Assembly: GCF_022811605.1 (NCBI RefSeq)
Contig: NZ_CP094533.1
Location: 682,001-746,000, forward strand
Source: Agromyces soli
GTDB taxonomy: Bacteria; Actinomycetota; Actinomycetes; Actinomycetales; Microbacteriaceae
Direction of reading: 5' to 3'
DNA: 64,000 nt
A model generated the notes under the pieces. That model did no database searches and was not told the DNA's origin. It worked only from the letters and a program-made list of their open reading frames with translations. Both the position numbers and the translations under genes were made by a program. Of this stretch, positions 54,808 through 62,819 are shown piece by piece (position 1 is the first letter of the stretch; each line of letters starts with the position of its first letter).

Positions 54808-54834
54808 AAAAACCTTACATCCGATAGGTTTTAG
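54808..54834. promoter_or_regulatory. TetR operator AAAACC-N12-GGTTTT in the ABC/TetR gap
   Basis: AAAAACC (54808-54814), 12-nt spacer TTACATCCGATA, GGTTTTAG. It is in the divergent gap between the SBP operon and the TetR gene, with a TAGATT -10 box for TetR at 54848. Related to 39948 and 55665. Confidence 0.78.
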
Positions 54835-54859
54835 CGTGAAGGTGCGATAGATTCGCTCC

Positions 54860-55525
54860 ATGCACGACGACGAGACGCAGCGCGCACCCGCCGCAGGCGC
54901 GACCCCGGGGCATCCCGGCTCCCCCGCACGCCCGCGCGGCGCGCGCGGAAGCTACGCGAAGGGGCAGGCCAAGCGGCAGGAGATCGTCGACGCCGCCCTC
55001 GTCGTCTTCGGCCGCAGCGGGTACCACAGCGGCTCGCTCCGCGAGATCGCCAAGCGCGTGAATCTCACCCCCGCGGGCCTCATGCACCACTTCTCCGGCA
55101 AGGAGGAGCTCTTCACCGAAGTGCTCCGCCAGCGCGACGCGCACGTGCAGGCGGCCGCGGGCGACGTCTCCGAGTCGACGCTGCTCGAGCAGGTGCGCAA
55201 GGTCGTCGCCTACAACCAGACCACTCGCGGGCTCACCTCGCTCTACACGGTGATCTCGGCCGAGGCGACCGACAGCGAGCATCCCGCGCACGAGGAGTTC
55301 GCCCGCCGCTACGCCGAGTCGGAGGCCTCCTCGAGCCGGGTGCTCGCCGACGCGCAGCGCGACGGGCTGATCCGCGCCGACATCGACCCCACGAGCGCCG
55401 CCCGGCTCATCTCGGCCGTCATGGACGGCCTGCAGCAGCAGTGGCTGCTCGACGACTCGGTCGACATGACCGCCCTCTTCGACGAGTTCGTGCGCGGCTA
55501 TCTGCTCGCCCCGCCCACCGTCTGA
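54860..55525 (+). CDS. TetR-family regulator of the beta-glucan locus
   Basis: 221 residues. A 30-residue low-complexity start, then RGSYAKGQAKRQEIVDAALVV and the HTH REIAKRVNLTPAGLMHHF (about 66-83) with GKEELFTEVLRQRD. The match to the TetR at 39996 in RGSYAKGxAKRxEI and LxHxF positions shows common descent. A TAGATT -10 box ends 6 nt before ATG (leaderless). It is expected to bind AAAACC..GGTTTT sites upstream of the SBP operon and the glucanase at 55736, linking the whole 50-57 kb locus. Confidence 0.92.
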   Translation: MHDDETQRAPAAGATPGHPGSPARPRGARGSYAKGQAKRQEIVDAALVVFGRSGYHSGSLREIAKRVNLTPAGLMHHFSGKEELFTEVLRQRDAHVQAAAGDVSESTLLEQVRKVVAYNQTTRGLTSLYTVISAEATDSEHPAHEEFARRYAESEASSSRVLADAQRDGLIRADIDPTSAARLISAVMDGLQQQWLLDDSVDMTALFDEFVRGYLLAPPTV

Positions 55526-55558
55526 CCCCGGCCCCGCCCGCCCGCCCGCCCGAGCCCA

Positions 55559-55628
55559 CGAATTGCACGACGACCGCCGCGCCGCGCCGCCCAGCGCCGG
55601 CGCGCCGCGGCATCCATCGTGCAACTCG
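55559..55628. repeat. Nested inverted repeat after the TetR gene
   Basis: CGAATTGCACGA (55559-55570) and TCGTGCAACTCG (55617-55628) pair with one mismatch around an inner GC-rich stem (GCCGCGCCG / CGGCGCGCCGCGGC). It is probably the TetR gene terminator. Its outer arms resemble the CGAGTTGC foot of family A. Confidence 0.55.
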
Positions 55629-55664
55629 ATCCGCGCGAGGCGCACCGGCCGCGCCATCCGTCTC

Positions 55665-55690
55665 AAATACCTTGCACTTGTTCGGTTTTA
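55665..55690. promoter_or_regulatory. AAATACC-N12-GGTTTTA operator before the glucanase gene
   Basis: AAATACC (55665-55671), 12-nt spacer TTGCACTTGTTC, GGTTTTA (55684-55690). The arms are imperfect but the layout matches the sites at 39948 and 54808. It is about 46 nt upstream of the glucanase start. Confidence 0.6.
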
Positions 55691-55735
55691 ACGAGAGGCT
55701 GCCGTCGTCCCATCCGCACGAACGAAGGAGTTCCC

Positions 55736-57265
55736 ATGCGAACGAGACTGCGCGCCCTGCTCGGCGGGGTGCTCGCGCTCGCACTGCTCGCACCAGCCAC
55801 CGCCGCGAACGCCGGCGGGGGCCGCGGCGGCGAACGCGACACGCTGCTCCGCTACGCCGCCGACACCTGGACGTCCATGACGGCGATGACCGACGACGGC
55901 ACCGGACTCGTCGCCGACCACATCGACGGCGAGCTGAGCACCCCGAGCGGGTACACGAGCCCGACGAACATCGGCGGCTCGCTCTGGTCCACCGTCGTCG
56001 CCCGCGACCTGAAGCTCGTCTCCCGCACAGAGGCGCGCGAGCGGATGGCCCGCACGCTCGACACCCTCGCCGCCATGGAGCGGCACGAGCCGAGCGGCAT
56101 GTACTACAACTGGTACTCCCCCGCCGACGGCTCGAAGCTCACCAGCTGGCCGACGGACGGCAGCGCGGTGCATCCCTTCCTCTCGACCGTCGACAACGGC
56201 TGGCTCGCCGCCGCCCTGCGCGTCGTCGCCTCCGCGGAGCCGCGCCTCGCGAAGCAGGCCGACGCGCTCTACGCGAGCATGGACTTCGGCTGGTTCCACG
56301 ACCTCGAGGCCACCCCCGAGGCGGGCATCAACCGCGGCGGCTTCTGGGTCGAGCCGCCGCCCGGCTGCTCGGTGCCCGGCAACTACGGCGACGACGGCCC
56401 CGACGTGTACTACACCTGCCACTGGTACGACACGACCGTGAGCGAGGCCCGCATCGCGACGTACCTCGGCATCGCGAACGGGCAGATCCCGGCGGAGTCG
56501 TACTACGGCACGTTCCGCACGATGCCCGAGCGCGGCTGCGACTACGCCTGGCAGGAGCAGAAGCCGACGGGCGAGTGGCGCGAGTACCTCGGCGTGCCCG
56601 TCTACGAGGGCGTGTACGAGTACCGCGGCATGAAGCTCGTGCCGGCCTGGGGCGGCAGCATGTTCGAGGCGCTCATGCCCGACCTGTTCGTCCCGGAGGC
56701 CGAGTGGGGCGAGGACTCCTGGGCGGTGAACCACCAGGCGACCGTGCGCGCGCAGATCGAGCACGGCATGGACGAGGCCGGCTACGGCTACTGGGGCTTC
56801 TCGCCCAGCTCGGACCCGTTCGGCGAGTACCGCGAGTACGGCGTCGAGGCGATCGGCATCAGCGCCGACGGCTACGCGAGCGACGTCGAGCGCACCAATG
56901 TGGACGCCGGCTACGAGGGATGCCGCGAGGCCACGAACCCCGCGCCGGACTTCGGCGACGGGGTGGTCACGCCGCACGCGGTGTTCCTCGCACTGCCGTA
57001 CGCGAAGGACGAGGCGCTCGCCGACCTCGCCGGGCTGGAGCAGGAGCTCGGCGCCTACGGCCCCGGCGGCTTCTCCGACGCGGTCGCGGTCGGCAGCGGC
57101 ACGGTCGCGGAGCGGTACCTGAGCCTCGACCAGTCGATGATCATGGCCGCGATCGGCAACGATCTGCAGCGGGACCGGCTGAAGGACTACTTCGTGGACC
57201 GCGAGTTCGAGCGCGCCGTGCGCCCGCTCGTCGAGGCCCTGGAGTTCGGCTCCGAGCTGCGCTGA
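55736..57265 (+). CDS. Secreted glycoamylase-domain (GH144-like) glucanase candidate
   Basis: 509 residues with a signal peptide (RTRLRALLGGVLALALLAPATAANA, 26 residues with cleavage at ANA). The mature protein has the alpha/alpha-toroid glycoamylase/DUF3131-type pattern: DDGTGLVADHIDGE, TSPTNIG (74-80), STVDNGWLAA (150-159), YWGFSPSS (352-359), VVTPHAVFLALPYAKDEALADL and YLSLDQSMIMAAIGN. Such proteins include GH144 endo-beta-1,2-glucanases; activity here is inferred. GAAGGAG precedes ATG 55736. It should release oligosaccharides for the ABC transporter and GH1 upstream. Confidence 0.85.
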   Translation: MRTRLRALLGGVLALALLAPATAANAGGGRGGERDTLLRYAADTWTSMTAMTDDGTGLVADHIDGELSTPSGYTSPTNIGGSLWSTVVARDLKLVSRTEARERMARTLDTLAAMERHEPSGMYYNWYSPADGSKLTSWPTDGSAVHPFLSTVDNGWLAAALRVVASAEPRLAKQADALYASMDFGWFHDLEATPEAGINRGGFWVEPPPGCSVPGNYGDDGPDVYYTCHWYDTTVSEARIATYLGIANGQIPAESYYGTFRTMPERGCDYAWQEQKPTGEWREYLGVPVYEGVYEYRGMKLVPAWGGSMFEALMPDLFVPEAEWGEDSWAVNHQATVRAQIEHGMDEAGYGYWGFSPSSDPFGEYREYGVEAIGISADGYASDVERTNVDAGYEGCREATNPAPDFGDGVVTPHAVFLALPYAKDEALADLAGLEQELGAYGPGGFSDAVAVGSGTVAERYLSLDQSMIMAAIGNDLQRDRLKDYFVDREFERAVRPLVEALEFGSELR

Positions 57266-57282
57266 GCAGCCCGCCCCAACAC

Positions 57283-57320
57283 CCGAGTTGCCCGACTTTC
57301 ATGAAAGTCGGGCAACTCGG
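57283..57320. repeat. Family A palindrome, copy 7
   Basis: A perfect 38-nt form (CCGAGTTGCCCGAC, TTTCATGAAA, complement), 17 nt after the glucanase stop, in a convergent gap with the DUF1761 gene. Confidence 0.9.
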
Positions 57321-57340
57321 TCTGCTGGCGGGCGCCGAGG

Positions 57341-57772
57341 CTAGACCGTGCCGGCGGGCGGCCAGACGCCGATGATGAGCGCCATCACGAGCACCGTCAC
57401 GAGCTCGTGCGCGATGTTCATCGTGGTGAGCGCGGACGGCCGCCCCTCGAAGGCGTCGTGCGTGATGAAGCGCGCGGCCGTGAAGCCGGCCCAGAGCGCG
57501 CCCGCGGTCAGCAGCGCGCCGAGCAGGAAGTTGCCGCCGTAGAAGTGCCACGCGATCGCCGTCGCGCCCGCGAGCACCCACGCCGTGATGAAGCTCACGA
57601 GCACGGTCACGAGGATCGCGCCGACGGCGCTCGAGGCGGCCCCGTCGAGGTCGACCTTCGCGAGCTTCGCCCAGCGAGTGCCGAAGACCTTGGGCGTGTA
57701 CCAGATCGAGCCGACGACCATGCTCGACAGCGTGGCGAGGATGACGGCCCAGTAGTTGATCTCAGGGGTCAT
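57341..57772 (-). CDS. DUF1761 membrane protein
   Basis: 143 residues with about four helices. The start INYWAVILATLSSMVVGSIWYTPKVFGTRWAKL is the DUF1761 signature, followed by the remaining helices including GGNFLLGALLTAGALWAGFTA. Function unknown. GGAGACG precedes ATG 57772. The frame extends upstream without family sequence. It is divergent from the hypothetical membrane protein gene at 57884. Confidence 0.88.
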   Translation of the reverse strand: MTPEINYWAVILATLSSMVVGSIWYTPKVFGTRWAKLAKVDLDGAASSAVGAILVTVLVSFITAWVLAGATAIAWHFYGGNFLLGALLTAGALWAGFTAARFITHDAFEGRPSALTTMNIAHELVTVLVMALIIGVWPPAGTV

Positions 57773-57883
57773 GACGTCTCCTTCTCGAGCGCGGATGTTG
57801 TGCCGAGCGTAGCGCCGCCGCGCGCCCCGCCGTCGGATGCGGCAAGCTGAGGCCACCGGCGCGCGCCGGAGAACGGAGTCCGC

Positions 57884-58672
57884 ATGCCGCAGCCCGACGA
57901 CCCATCCGCAGCGAGCTCGCGGCGCGCGCGCCTCGAGCGCCTCGTCTACGGCGCGGACGCCAGCGAGGAGGAGCGCGCCGCGGCCGAGCGCGAGCTCGCC
58001 GCCCTCCGGCACGGCGACACGGGGGCGGATGCCTCGGCGGGATCGGATGCCCCGACGGCATCGGATGCCCCGACGGCATCGGATGGCCCGCCGGCATCGG
58101 ATGCCCCGACGGACCCGGCAGCCGCCCCCGCGGGTTCCGTGCCCGCCCCGGCCCCGGTGCCCCGGCGCTGGTACCGCTCGCGCACCCTGCTCGTCGGGGC
58201 ATCCGCCGCGGCCTTGGGGCTCCTGCTCGGCGGCCTCGCCGGCTGGCAACTCTCCCGCGCGGCGATCGCCGAGTCCGGGATCGGCATCCCGATCGCCGGC
58301 TCGGGGGCGGAGGCGATGCTCCAGCGCCCGGCGGACTTCGACGACCGCCCCTCGATCTTCGACGCGGAGTCCGGCATCGACCGCGACAGCCTGCGTCGGA
58401 TCGCCGCCGCGGGCAGCAGCGACGGCTCCGCCGACACCGGAGTCGCCGCCTACGGCGCGCGCAGCACCGACGGCCGGGAGCTCTGCCTCGCCGTGATCTG
58501 GGACCGGATGGGCGGCGGCGGAGCCACCTGCACGAGCGGCGGCGAATTCCCGCCGAACGGGCTCACCATGCAGATGGGCACGAACGACCCGGCCGTCGAG
58601 AACGGGCTCCTCACGCTGCGCGCGACGTGGTTCGCCGACGGCACGGTGCAGATCGGCATCCCGCTGCTCTGA
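57884..58672 (+). CDS. Single-pass membrane protein with repeat-rich linker, unknown function
   Basis: 262 residues. RRARLERLVYGADASEEERAAAERELAAL near residues 12-40 is a charged helical segment also found at the start of other actinobacterial membrane proteins. An 18-bp DNA repeat encodes an ASDAPT-type linker (about residues 50-80). One helix follows (about 99-122, LLVGASAAALGLLLGGLAGW), then an exported globular domain of about 130 residues with two Cys (LCLAVIW, GATCTSGGEF) that may form a disulphide. No family recognised. Confidence 0.8.
   Translation: MPQPDDPSAASSRRARLERLVYGADASEEERAAAERELAALRHGDTGADASAGSDAPTASDAPTASDGPPASDAPTDPAAAPAGSVPAPAPVPRRWYRSRTLLVGASAAALGLLLGGLAGWQLSRAAIAESGIGIPIAGSGAEAMLQRPADFDDRPSIFDAESGIDRDSLRRIAAAGSSDGSADTGVAAYGARSTDGRELCLAVIWDRMGGGGATCTSGGEFPPNGLTMQMGTNDPAVENGLLTLRATWFADGTVQIGIPLL
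58042..58113. repeat. 18-bp minisatellite inside the membrane protein gene
   Basis: Four tandem copies of an 18-bp unit beginning ATCGGATGCCCC; copies 1-2 identical, copy 3 with two changes, copy 4 with one at its end. Being a multiple of three, copy changes preserve the frame. Each unit carries GGATG or GGATGCC. Confidence 0.85.
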
Positions 58673-58699
58673 CGCGGCGCGCCCGCCCTCACCTCCCCT

Positions 58700-58767
58700 G
58701 CCCGCATGACGTCAGTATCTGCGGGTGCGAATCCGCCACGACCCACGAAAAGTGACGTCATGCGGGC
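58700..58767. repeat. Family C hairpin downstream of the F420-type oxidoreductase
   Basis: Perfect 15-bp arms GCCCGCATGACGTCA / TGACGTCATGCGGGC around a 38-nt loop. The loop opens with GTATCTGCGGGT, matching the hairpin at 6497. The 3' arm ends 14 nt from the LLM stop (minus strand). Confidence 0.8.
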
Positions 58768-58780
58768 CGAGCGCCCCGGC

Positions 58781-59581
58781 TCAGGCGTTCTTGGCGTCGC
58801 GCCACTCGAGCCAGCGCCGCACCGGTGCGAGGTCGTAGTCGGGCCCCGAGACGCCGATGGTGAAGAGGCGCACGCCGGCATCGTAGAGCGCGTCGGCGTG
58901 CTCGACGTCGTGGCCCTTCCGGTCGAGCTCGTTCGACACGGTGATCGTCGAGACGTCGCGGCCGACCTCGTCTCCCCAGCGCTTCAGCACGTCGAGCTTG
59001 TGGCCGAGCTCGTCGGGCTGCACGAAGGAGTGCCAGATGTCGGCGTGCTCGGCGACGATGCGCAGCGTCTTGCGCTCGCCCTTGCCGCCGATCATCACCG
59101 GGATGTCGCGGGTCGGCGCCGGGTTCAGCTTCGCCCAGCGGGCGCGGATTCGCGGCAGCGCCTCGGCGAGCGCGGCGAGCCGGGTGCCCGGGGTGCCGAA
59201 CTCGTAGCCGTACTCGTCGTAGTCGCGCTCGAACCATCCGGCGCCCGTGCCGAAGATGAAGCGGCCCGTGCCGCCCTTCGCCGAGACGTGGTCGAGCGTG
59301 CGCGCCATGTCGGCCTGCAGGTCGGCGTTGCGGTACGAGTTGCAGTTCACGAGCGTGCCGAACTCGATGCGCTCGGTCTGCTCCGCCCAGGCGCCGAGCA
59401 TGCTCCAGCCCTCGAAGTGCAGCCCGTCGGGGTCGCCCGAGAGCGGGTAGAAGTGGTCCCAGTTGAAGACGACGTCGGCGCCGAGCTCCTCGACGCGCAG
59501 GACGGCGTCGCGGATGGCGGAGTACTCGGCGTGCTGCGGCTGGAGCTGCACGCCCAGGCGTGCGCGGGATTCGAGGGTCAT
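58781..59581 (-). CDS. LLM-class F420-dependent oxidoreductase
   Basis: 266 residues. LGVQLQPQHAEYSAIRDAVLRVEE at the start, ADVVFNWDHFYPLSGDPDG near 34-52, RIEFGTLVNCNSYRNADLQA near 70-90, RFIFGTGAGWFERDYDEYGYEF near 107-128, DIPVMIGGKGERKTLRI near 158-175 and FTIGVSGPDYDLAPVRRWLEW at the end are conserved in F420-dependent LLM proteins of actinobacteria. It probably reduces or oxidises an unknown metabolite with coenzyme F420. It is shorter than the LLM protein at 6600 and belongs to another branch. Family A copy 8 lies upstream; a family C hairpin follows its stop. Confidence 0.9.
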   Translation of the reverse strand: MTLESRARLGVQLQPQHAEYSAIRDAVLRVEELGADVVFNWDHFYPLSGDPDGLHFEGWSMLGAWAEQTERIEFGTLVNCNSYRNADLQADMARTLDHVSAKGGTGRFIFGTGAGWFERDYDEYGYEFGTPGTRLAALAEALPRIRARWAKLNPAPTRDIPVMIGGKGERKTLRIVAEHADIWHSFVQPDELGHKLDVLKRWGDEVGRDVSTITVSNELDRKGHDVEHADALYDAGVRLFTIGVSGPDYDLAPVRRWLEWRDAKNA

Positions 59582-59629
59582 CTCGTCAGCCTACGGTCTG
59601 CCCGGGCGTGCACGCCCGCCCCTCCGGGA

Positions 59630-59657
59630 TTGCCCGACGTTCATGAACGTCGGGCAA
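59630..59657. repeat. Family A palindrome, copy 8 (GTTC variant)
   Basis: Perfect 28-nt core TTGCCCGAC-GTTCATGAAC-GTCGGGCAA with an outer CCCCTC/GAGGGG stem, 19 nt after the APC permease stop on the minus strand. A single copy in a co-directional gap, the exception to the pairing rule. Confidence 0.9.
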
Positions 59658-59676
59658 CCCCCGAGGGGCGAAGCGG

Positions 59677-61056
59677 CTACTCCTTCAGGTCGAGCATCGG
59701 CGTCGGCCGGCGGAAGCCGCGGGTCACGATCGCGAGGATGACGACGCCGAGCGCGAGCCACGACAGGCCGATGATGAAGGTGCGGCCCGAGAGGCTCGTC
59801 CACAGCCAGACCGTCAGCGCGAAGCCGATGAGCGGCAGCACGAGGTTGTTCAGCACGCCGAGGCCGGTGCGCTGCTTGCCGTCGAGGAAGTAGTGCTTCA
59901 CGACCGAGAGGTTCACCACCGAGAACGCGATGAGCGCGCCGAAGCTGATCATCTCGCTGAGCAGCGTCAGGTCGAACACGAGCGCGAGCAGCGAGACGGC
60001 CGAGACGATGAGGATCGCGACGACCGGCGTGCCGAATCGCTTGTTCAGGTGGCCGAACACCCGGCGCGGCAGCACCCCGTCACGGCCCATGGCGAAGAGG
60101 ATGCGCGCGACCGAGGCCTGCGAGGTCAGCGCCGATCCGGTGGCTCCGGCGACGTAGCCCGCGATGAACAGCGTCGACAGCCACTGCCCGCCCGCGGCGC
60201 CGACGACGTCGACGCCCGCGGCGTCCACCGAAGTGAAGTCGTTCGAGGGGAACACGAGTTGGGCTACGTAGGAGAGCAGCACGAACACGAGGCCCGCGCT
60301 GATCGTCGTGATCATGATCGCCCGGGGCACGGTGCGCTTCGAGTCCTTCGCCTCCTCGGCGAGCGTCGACACCGAGTCGAAGCCGAGGAAGGAGAGGCAC
60401 AGGATGGCGGCGCCCGCGAACAGCGCCCCGAAGCCGTCGACCGTGCCGTCGCCCTGGAACGGCAGCAGCGGGTCGACGCCGTTGCCGGCCGCGGTCGAGT
60501 AGCCGAGGGCGACGAACACGACGATGAAGATCGTCTGCACGGCGATGATGACGAAGTTCGCCCGGTTCACCGAGACGATGCCGACGACGTTCAGGATCGT
60601 CACGAGCGCGATCGCGGCGACCACGAAGACCCAGGCGGGGATGCCGGGGAACGACGCCGAGAGGTAGATGCCGAGCACCAGGTAGTTGATCATCGGCAGG
60701 AACAGGTAATCGAGCAGCAGCGCCCAGCCGGAGAGGAAGCCGACCGCGCCGCCGAAGCTCCGCTGCGTGTACACGTACGCCGATCCCGCATACGGGTAGG
60801 CGACCGACATTCTCGCGTAGGAGCGCGCCGTGAAGACCATCGCGACGAGCGTGATCAGGTAGGCGACGGGCACCCGGCCGCCGGTGACCTGCGTGACGAT
60901 GCCGTAGGTCGTGAACACGGTGAGCGGCACCATGTAGACGAGCCCGAAGAGCACGAGCGAAGGCACGCCGAGCACGCGCTTGAAGCGGCCCTCCGTGACT
61001 TGCGCGGTGGCGGTGGTCGCCGAGATCAGCGGATCGTGGGGCGAAGCCTGGGACAT
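59677..61056 (-). CDS. APC-family amino acid/polyamine-type permease, copy 2
   Basis: 459 residues, about 12 membrane helices. The segment ARMSVAYPYAGSAYVYTQRSFG after helix 2 is the APC hallmark, and FLGFDSVSTLAEEAKDSKRTVPRAI in the helix 6-7 region is the second conserved stretch. ATG 61056 follows AAAGGAAA. It is downstream of a YtcJ amidohydrolase (26 nt) and both belong to an operon whose TetR gene is divergent at 62820, the same content as at 9-13 kb but with the two structural genes in the opposite order. Confidence 0.93.
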   Translation of the reverse strand: MSQASPHDPLISATTATAQVTEGRFKRVLGVPSLVLFGLVYMVPLTVFTTYGIVTQVTGGRVPVAYLITLVAMVFTARSYARMSVAYPYAGSAYVYTQRSFGGAVGFLSGWALLLDYLFLPMINYLVLGIYLSASFPGIPAWVFVVAAIALVTILNVVGIVSVNRANFVIIAVQTIFIVVFVALGYSTAAGNGVDPLLPFQGDGTVDGFGALFAGAAILCLSFLGFDSVSTLAEEAKDSKRTVPRAIMITTISAGLVFVLLSYVAQLVFPSNDFTSVDAAGVDVVGAAGGQWLSTLFIAGYVAGATGSALTSQASVARILFAMGRDGVLPRRVFGHLNKRFGTPVVAILIVSAVSLLALVFDLTLLSEMISFGALIAFSVVNLSVVKHYFLDGKQRTGLGVLNNLVLPLIGFALTVWLWTSLSGRTFIIGLSWLALGVVILAIVTRGFRRPTPMLDLKE

Positions 61057-61082
61057 GGCCGGGTTTCCTTTCGTGGGCGGCG

Positions 61083-62714
61083 CTACGCTGCGCCGCGGTA
61101 TCGGGGGCTTCCTGCGAGGTAGGTGGAGCGGATGGCGAGGGCGGGCAGCTCGGCGGGGGCGAGCTGCCGCGGGTCGGCGTCGAGCACGACGAAGTCGGCG
61201 CTCGCGCCGGGATCGATGCGCCCCCACGGGGCGGCGGCGCGGTCGGCGAAGCCCTGGTGGGCCACGGAGGCCGAGTAGGCGTCGAAGGCGATCGCCGGGT
61301 CGAGGATCTCGGCGGGAGTCCAGCCGCCGGCGGGCACCCCGTCGGCGGTCTGCCGAGACACGGCGATCGCGAGGCCGTCGAGCGGGGCGCCGGAGCTCAC
61401 CGGCCAGTCGGAGCCGAAGGACAGCGCCGCGCCGGATGCCTCGAGCGAGGCCATGCGGTACTGGCGGTCGGCGCGCTCCTGGCCGAGCCGGGGCACGGTG
61501 AGGACGGTCATCAGCCCGTCGAGCTGCGCCCACAGCGGCTGCATGCACGCGATCACGCCGAGCTCGGCGAAGCGGTCGAGGTCGGCGTCGTCGACGAGCT
61601 GGGCGTGGGCGATGACGGGGCGGCGGTCGCGCGGGCCGTTCGCGGCGATGGCGCCCTCGATCGCGTCGAGCGCCTGGCGCACGGCGGCGTCGCCGATGGC
61701 GTGGATGTGCACCTGGAAGCCGGCGGCGTCGACCGCGCGCACGGCCTCGGCGAGCGAGTCGCCCTCCCAGACCGACATGCCGTGCTTGTGCAGCGCGGAG
61801 CAGTACGGCTCGAGCAGCGCCCCGGTCTCGGACTCGATGACGCCGTCGGCGAAGAACTTCACGGTGTGCGCGGTGAGCATGGGCGAGCCGAGCGCCTGCA
61901 CCCGCTCGCGCGAGTCGAGCATGGCCGGCAGCTGCGCGGGGAACCGCCGCGGGTCGGCGTACAGGGCGAGGTTGAAGCGCACGGGCAGGATGCCGCGCTC
62001 CGCCGCCTCGAGGTAGCTGTCGACATCGCCGGGTTCGACCCAGGCATCCTGCACCCAGGTGACCCCGCGCGCGAGGTAGTACTCGCCGGCCCGCACGAGC
62101 GCGCGCATGCGCTGCTCGGCCGGCCGCACGGGGGCGGCGTCGAAGACGAGGTCGACGGCGCCCCACTCGCGGAGGGTGCCGAGCGGGCTGCCGTCGGGGC
62201 GGCGGCAGATCTCGCCGAGCACCGGCTCGGGCGTCGACGCGTCGATGCCGGCGAGCTCGAGCGCCCGGGAGTTCACCCACACGGTGTGGTAGTCGTAGGC
62301 GCGCAGCACGACCGGACGGTCGGGCACCGCGGCGTCGAGCCAGCGGGCGTCGAAGAGGCCCTCCTCGACGAGGCTCGGGTCGTAGGAGGCACCGAAGATC
62401 CACTCCTCGTCGGGGTGCGCCGCGGCGTACTCGCCGACGGCGGCGACGATGTCGTCGACGGAGGTGCGGCCGCGCACGGCGGGGCCCTCCGCCTCGAGCC
62501 CGCCGAAGAGCGGATGGGCGTGCCCGTCGCCGAATGAGGGCATCAGAAATCCGCCGTCGAGCTCGACGTGCTCGAGCTCGACGGCGCTCTCGGCCGCGGC
62601 GTCGGCCGCGTCGTCGAGCGCGACGATCACCCCGCCTTCGACGAGCAGGGAGTGCGCCGTGGGCTCGCCCGCGCCGCGCCAGATCGTTCCGCCGGAGAAG
62701 TGGATCGCCGTCAT
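61083..62714 (-). CDS. YtcJ-type amidohydrolase (amidohydrolase 3 family), copy 2
   Basis: 543 residues. Metal-binding HAH in GDGHAHPLF at residues 65-67, VKFFADGVIESETGALLEPY, FQVHIHAIGDAAVRQALDAIE, and SFGSDWPVSSGAPLDGLAIAV are all YtcJ features and match the copy at 9071 in arrangement. It should hydrolyse an N-acyl, imide or lactam-type C-N bond in the cytoplasm; substrate unknown. ATG 62714 is preceded by GGTGCATGAC and starts the family pattern. First gene of the operon with the APC permease. Confidence 0.92.
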   Translation of the reverse strand: MTAIHFSGGTIWRGAGEPTAHSLLVEGGVIVALDDAADAAAESAVELEHVELDGGFLMPSFGDGHAHPLFGGLEAEGPAVRGRTSVDDIVAAVGEYAAAHPDEEWIFGASYDPSLVEEGLFDARWLDAAVPDRPVVLRAYDYHTVWVNSRALELAGIDASTPEPVLGEICRRPDGSPLGTLREWGAVDLVFDAAPVRPAEQRMRALVRAGEYYLARGVTWVQDAWVEPGDVDSYLEAAERGILPVRFNLALYADPRRFPAQLPAMLDSRERVQALGSPMLTAHTVKFFADGVIESETGALLEPYCSALHKHGMSVWEGDSLAEAVRAVDAAGFQVHIHAIGDAAVRQALDAIEGAIAANGPRDRRPVIAHAQLVDDADLDRFAELGVIACMQPLWAQLDGLMTVLTVPRLGQERADRQYRMASLEASGAALSFGSDWPVSSGAPLDGLAIAVSRQTADGVPAGGWTPAEILDPAIAFDAYSASVAHQGFADRAAAPWGRIDPGASADFVVLDADPRQLAPAELPALAIRSTYLAGSPRYRGAA

Positions 62715-62732
62715 GCACCGTTGCTTTCACTC

Positions 62733-62764
62733 GAACGAACAGCGTTCATACGAACACTGTTCGT
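62733..62764. promoter_or_regulatory. Two TetR operator palindromes
   Basis: GAACGAACAGCGTTC (62733-62747) and the perfect ACGAACACTGTTCGT (62750-62764) lie side by side in the gap between the YtcJ operon and the TetR gene. The shared GAACG/CGTTC arms make them the likely binding sites for the regulator. Confidence 0.75.
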
Positions 62765-62819
62765 GTGGGTGTTGAGAGGCTACACTCTCGGCAGGGCTGA
62801 CGGAAGGGGGGATGCCGCG

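Noticed and set aside
58711-58760. tRNA-like sequence because of TGCGGGTGCGAATCCGC
   Set aside because: No cloverleaf or CCA-side acceptor stem can be drawn; it belongs to the family C hairpin loop.
59677-62730. A 1017-residue open frame covering the second cassette
   Set aside because: The N-terminal 558 codons are an Arg-rich shadow of the second YtcJ gene; the permease begins at ATG 61056.
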